Part shown: positions 22,971 through 23,199 of the stretch, in pieces
Numbering within the stretch: position 1 is the stretch's first letter
Layout of the letters: each line of letters begins with the position of its first letter
NCBI GenBank assembly: GCA_963582685.1
Contig: CAUZSM010000015.1
Span: forward strand, 1 to 23,199
DNA: 23,199 bases
From: CAUZSM01 sp963582685
GTDB taxonomy: Archaea; Thermoplasmatota; Poseidoniia; Poseidoniales; Thalassarchaeaceae
Reading direction: 5' to 3'
Notes under the pieces: generated by a model
Told to the model about the DNA's origin: nothing
Database searches by the model: none
The model's input: the letters and a program-made list of their open reading frames with translations, nothing else
Translations under genes and position numbers: made by a program

Positions 22971-23199
22971 GTCTGACCCTCGCCGCCCTAGTCGCCAGTA
23001 TCACAGTTTTCGTGCTTGCTATCTTCCTCGGATTTGAGTTGATCAGCAAGGTCCCTCCGACCCTACACACCCCTCTGATGTCCGGTGCTAATGCGATTTC
23101 TGGCATTACCATCGTCGGCGCATTGATTCTGTCCAATGTTGCATGGGTCGATGGTCATCCGGGTACTGCCGCTTGGTTGGCCTTCACAGCGCTGATTAT
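22967..23199 (+). CDS. pntAB: NAD(P) transhydrogenase alpha subunit 2, membrane part (partial, runs off the window)
   Basis: ATG 22967 overlaps the pntAA stop in an ATGA arrangement, and the frame is open to the window edge (77 complete codons). The sequence starts MSLTLAALVASITVFVLAIF, continues GFELISKVPPTLHTPLMSG and ANAISGITIVGAL, which is the characteristic start of the small membrane subunit (PntAB, domain II part of PntA in bacteria). Together with the beta subunit it forms the proton channel. The full protein is normally about 90-100 residues, so roughly 15-25 residues lie beyond the edge, and pntB would be expected next. Membrane helices are visible at about residues 4-24 and 45-60. 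Confidence 0.92.
   Translation, partial: MSLTLAALVASITVFVLAIFLGFELISKVPPTLHTPLMSGANAISGITIVGALILSNVAWVDGHPGTAAWLAFTALI

Overview
The window looks like a piece of a planktonic marine archaeon, most probably Marine Group II/III (class Candidatus Poseidoniia). The reasons are an archaeal-type alanyl-tRNA synthetase, an archaeal-type RtcB RNA ligase, TATA-box promoters about 25-30 bases upstream of start codons (several messages look leaderless), a very large secreted surface protein whose C-terminal tail carries EF-hand-like and SAP-like segments, and LVIVD-repeat surface proteins. The placement is inferred from gene content, not from a marker-gene tree.

Layout. 1-460: the tail of an unknown protein, then a tRNA-Ser(GGA) on the minus strand and a tRNA-Thr(GGT) on the plus strand. 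533-7483: one giant exported, membrane-anchored surface protein of about 2,316 residues. 7496-8037: a terminator, a clear TATA box, a leader hairpin and two tiny overlapping genes (coiled-coil-like protein and one-pass membrane protein). 8060-12529: divergent rtcB (minus) and alaS (plus), both concerned with tRNA. 12535-18382: an envelope cluster with a Sco1/SenC-like lipoprotein, a cupredoxin-like membrane protein, two paralogous LVIVD beta-propeller proteins, and, divergently, a second cupredoxin-like protein. 18385-21620: a minus-strand operon-like run with malate dehydrogenase first, then a PAP2 phosphatase, a Nudix hydrolase and a Frag1/DRAM-like membrane protein. 21807-23199: plus-strand pntAA and the start of pntAB, subunits of proton-translocating NAD(P) transhydrogenase, divergent from mdh.

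How the genes may work together. mdh and pntAA/pntAB both handle nicotinamide redox. rtcB and alaS both act on tRNA and share one divergent promoter region next to other informational genes. The least explained part is 12.5-18.4 kb. It holds two propeller paralogs and two cupredoxin-like paralogs, each pair anchored in the membrane and facing outwards, next to a Sco-type thiol/copper protein. The cupredoxin-like proteins lack a recognisable complete copper site but have calcium-loop-like sequences. This cassette is the best candidate for an undescribed system.

I found no CRISPR array, insertion sequence, integrase, rRNA gene or replication origin. Coding density is very high; the only stretch over 300 bases without a protein gene (184-532) is occupied by the two tRNAs and a short hairpin.
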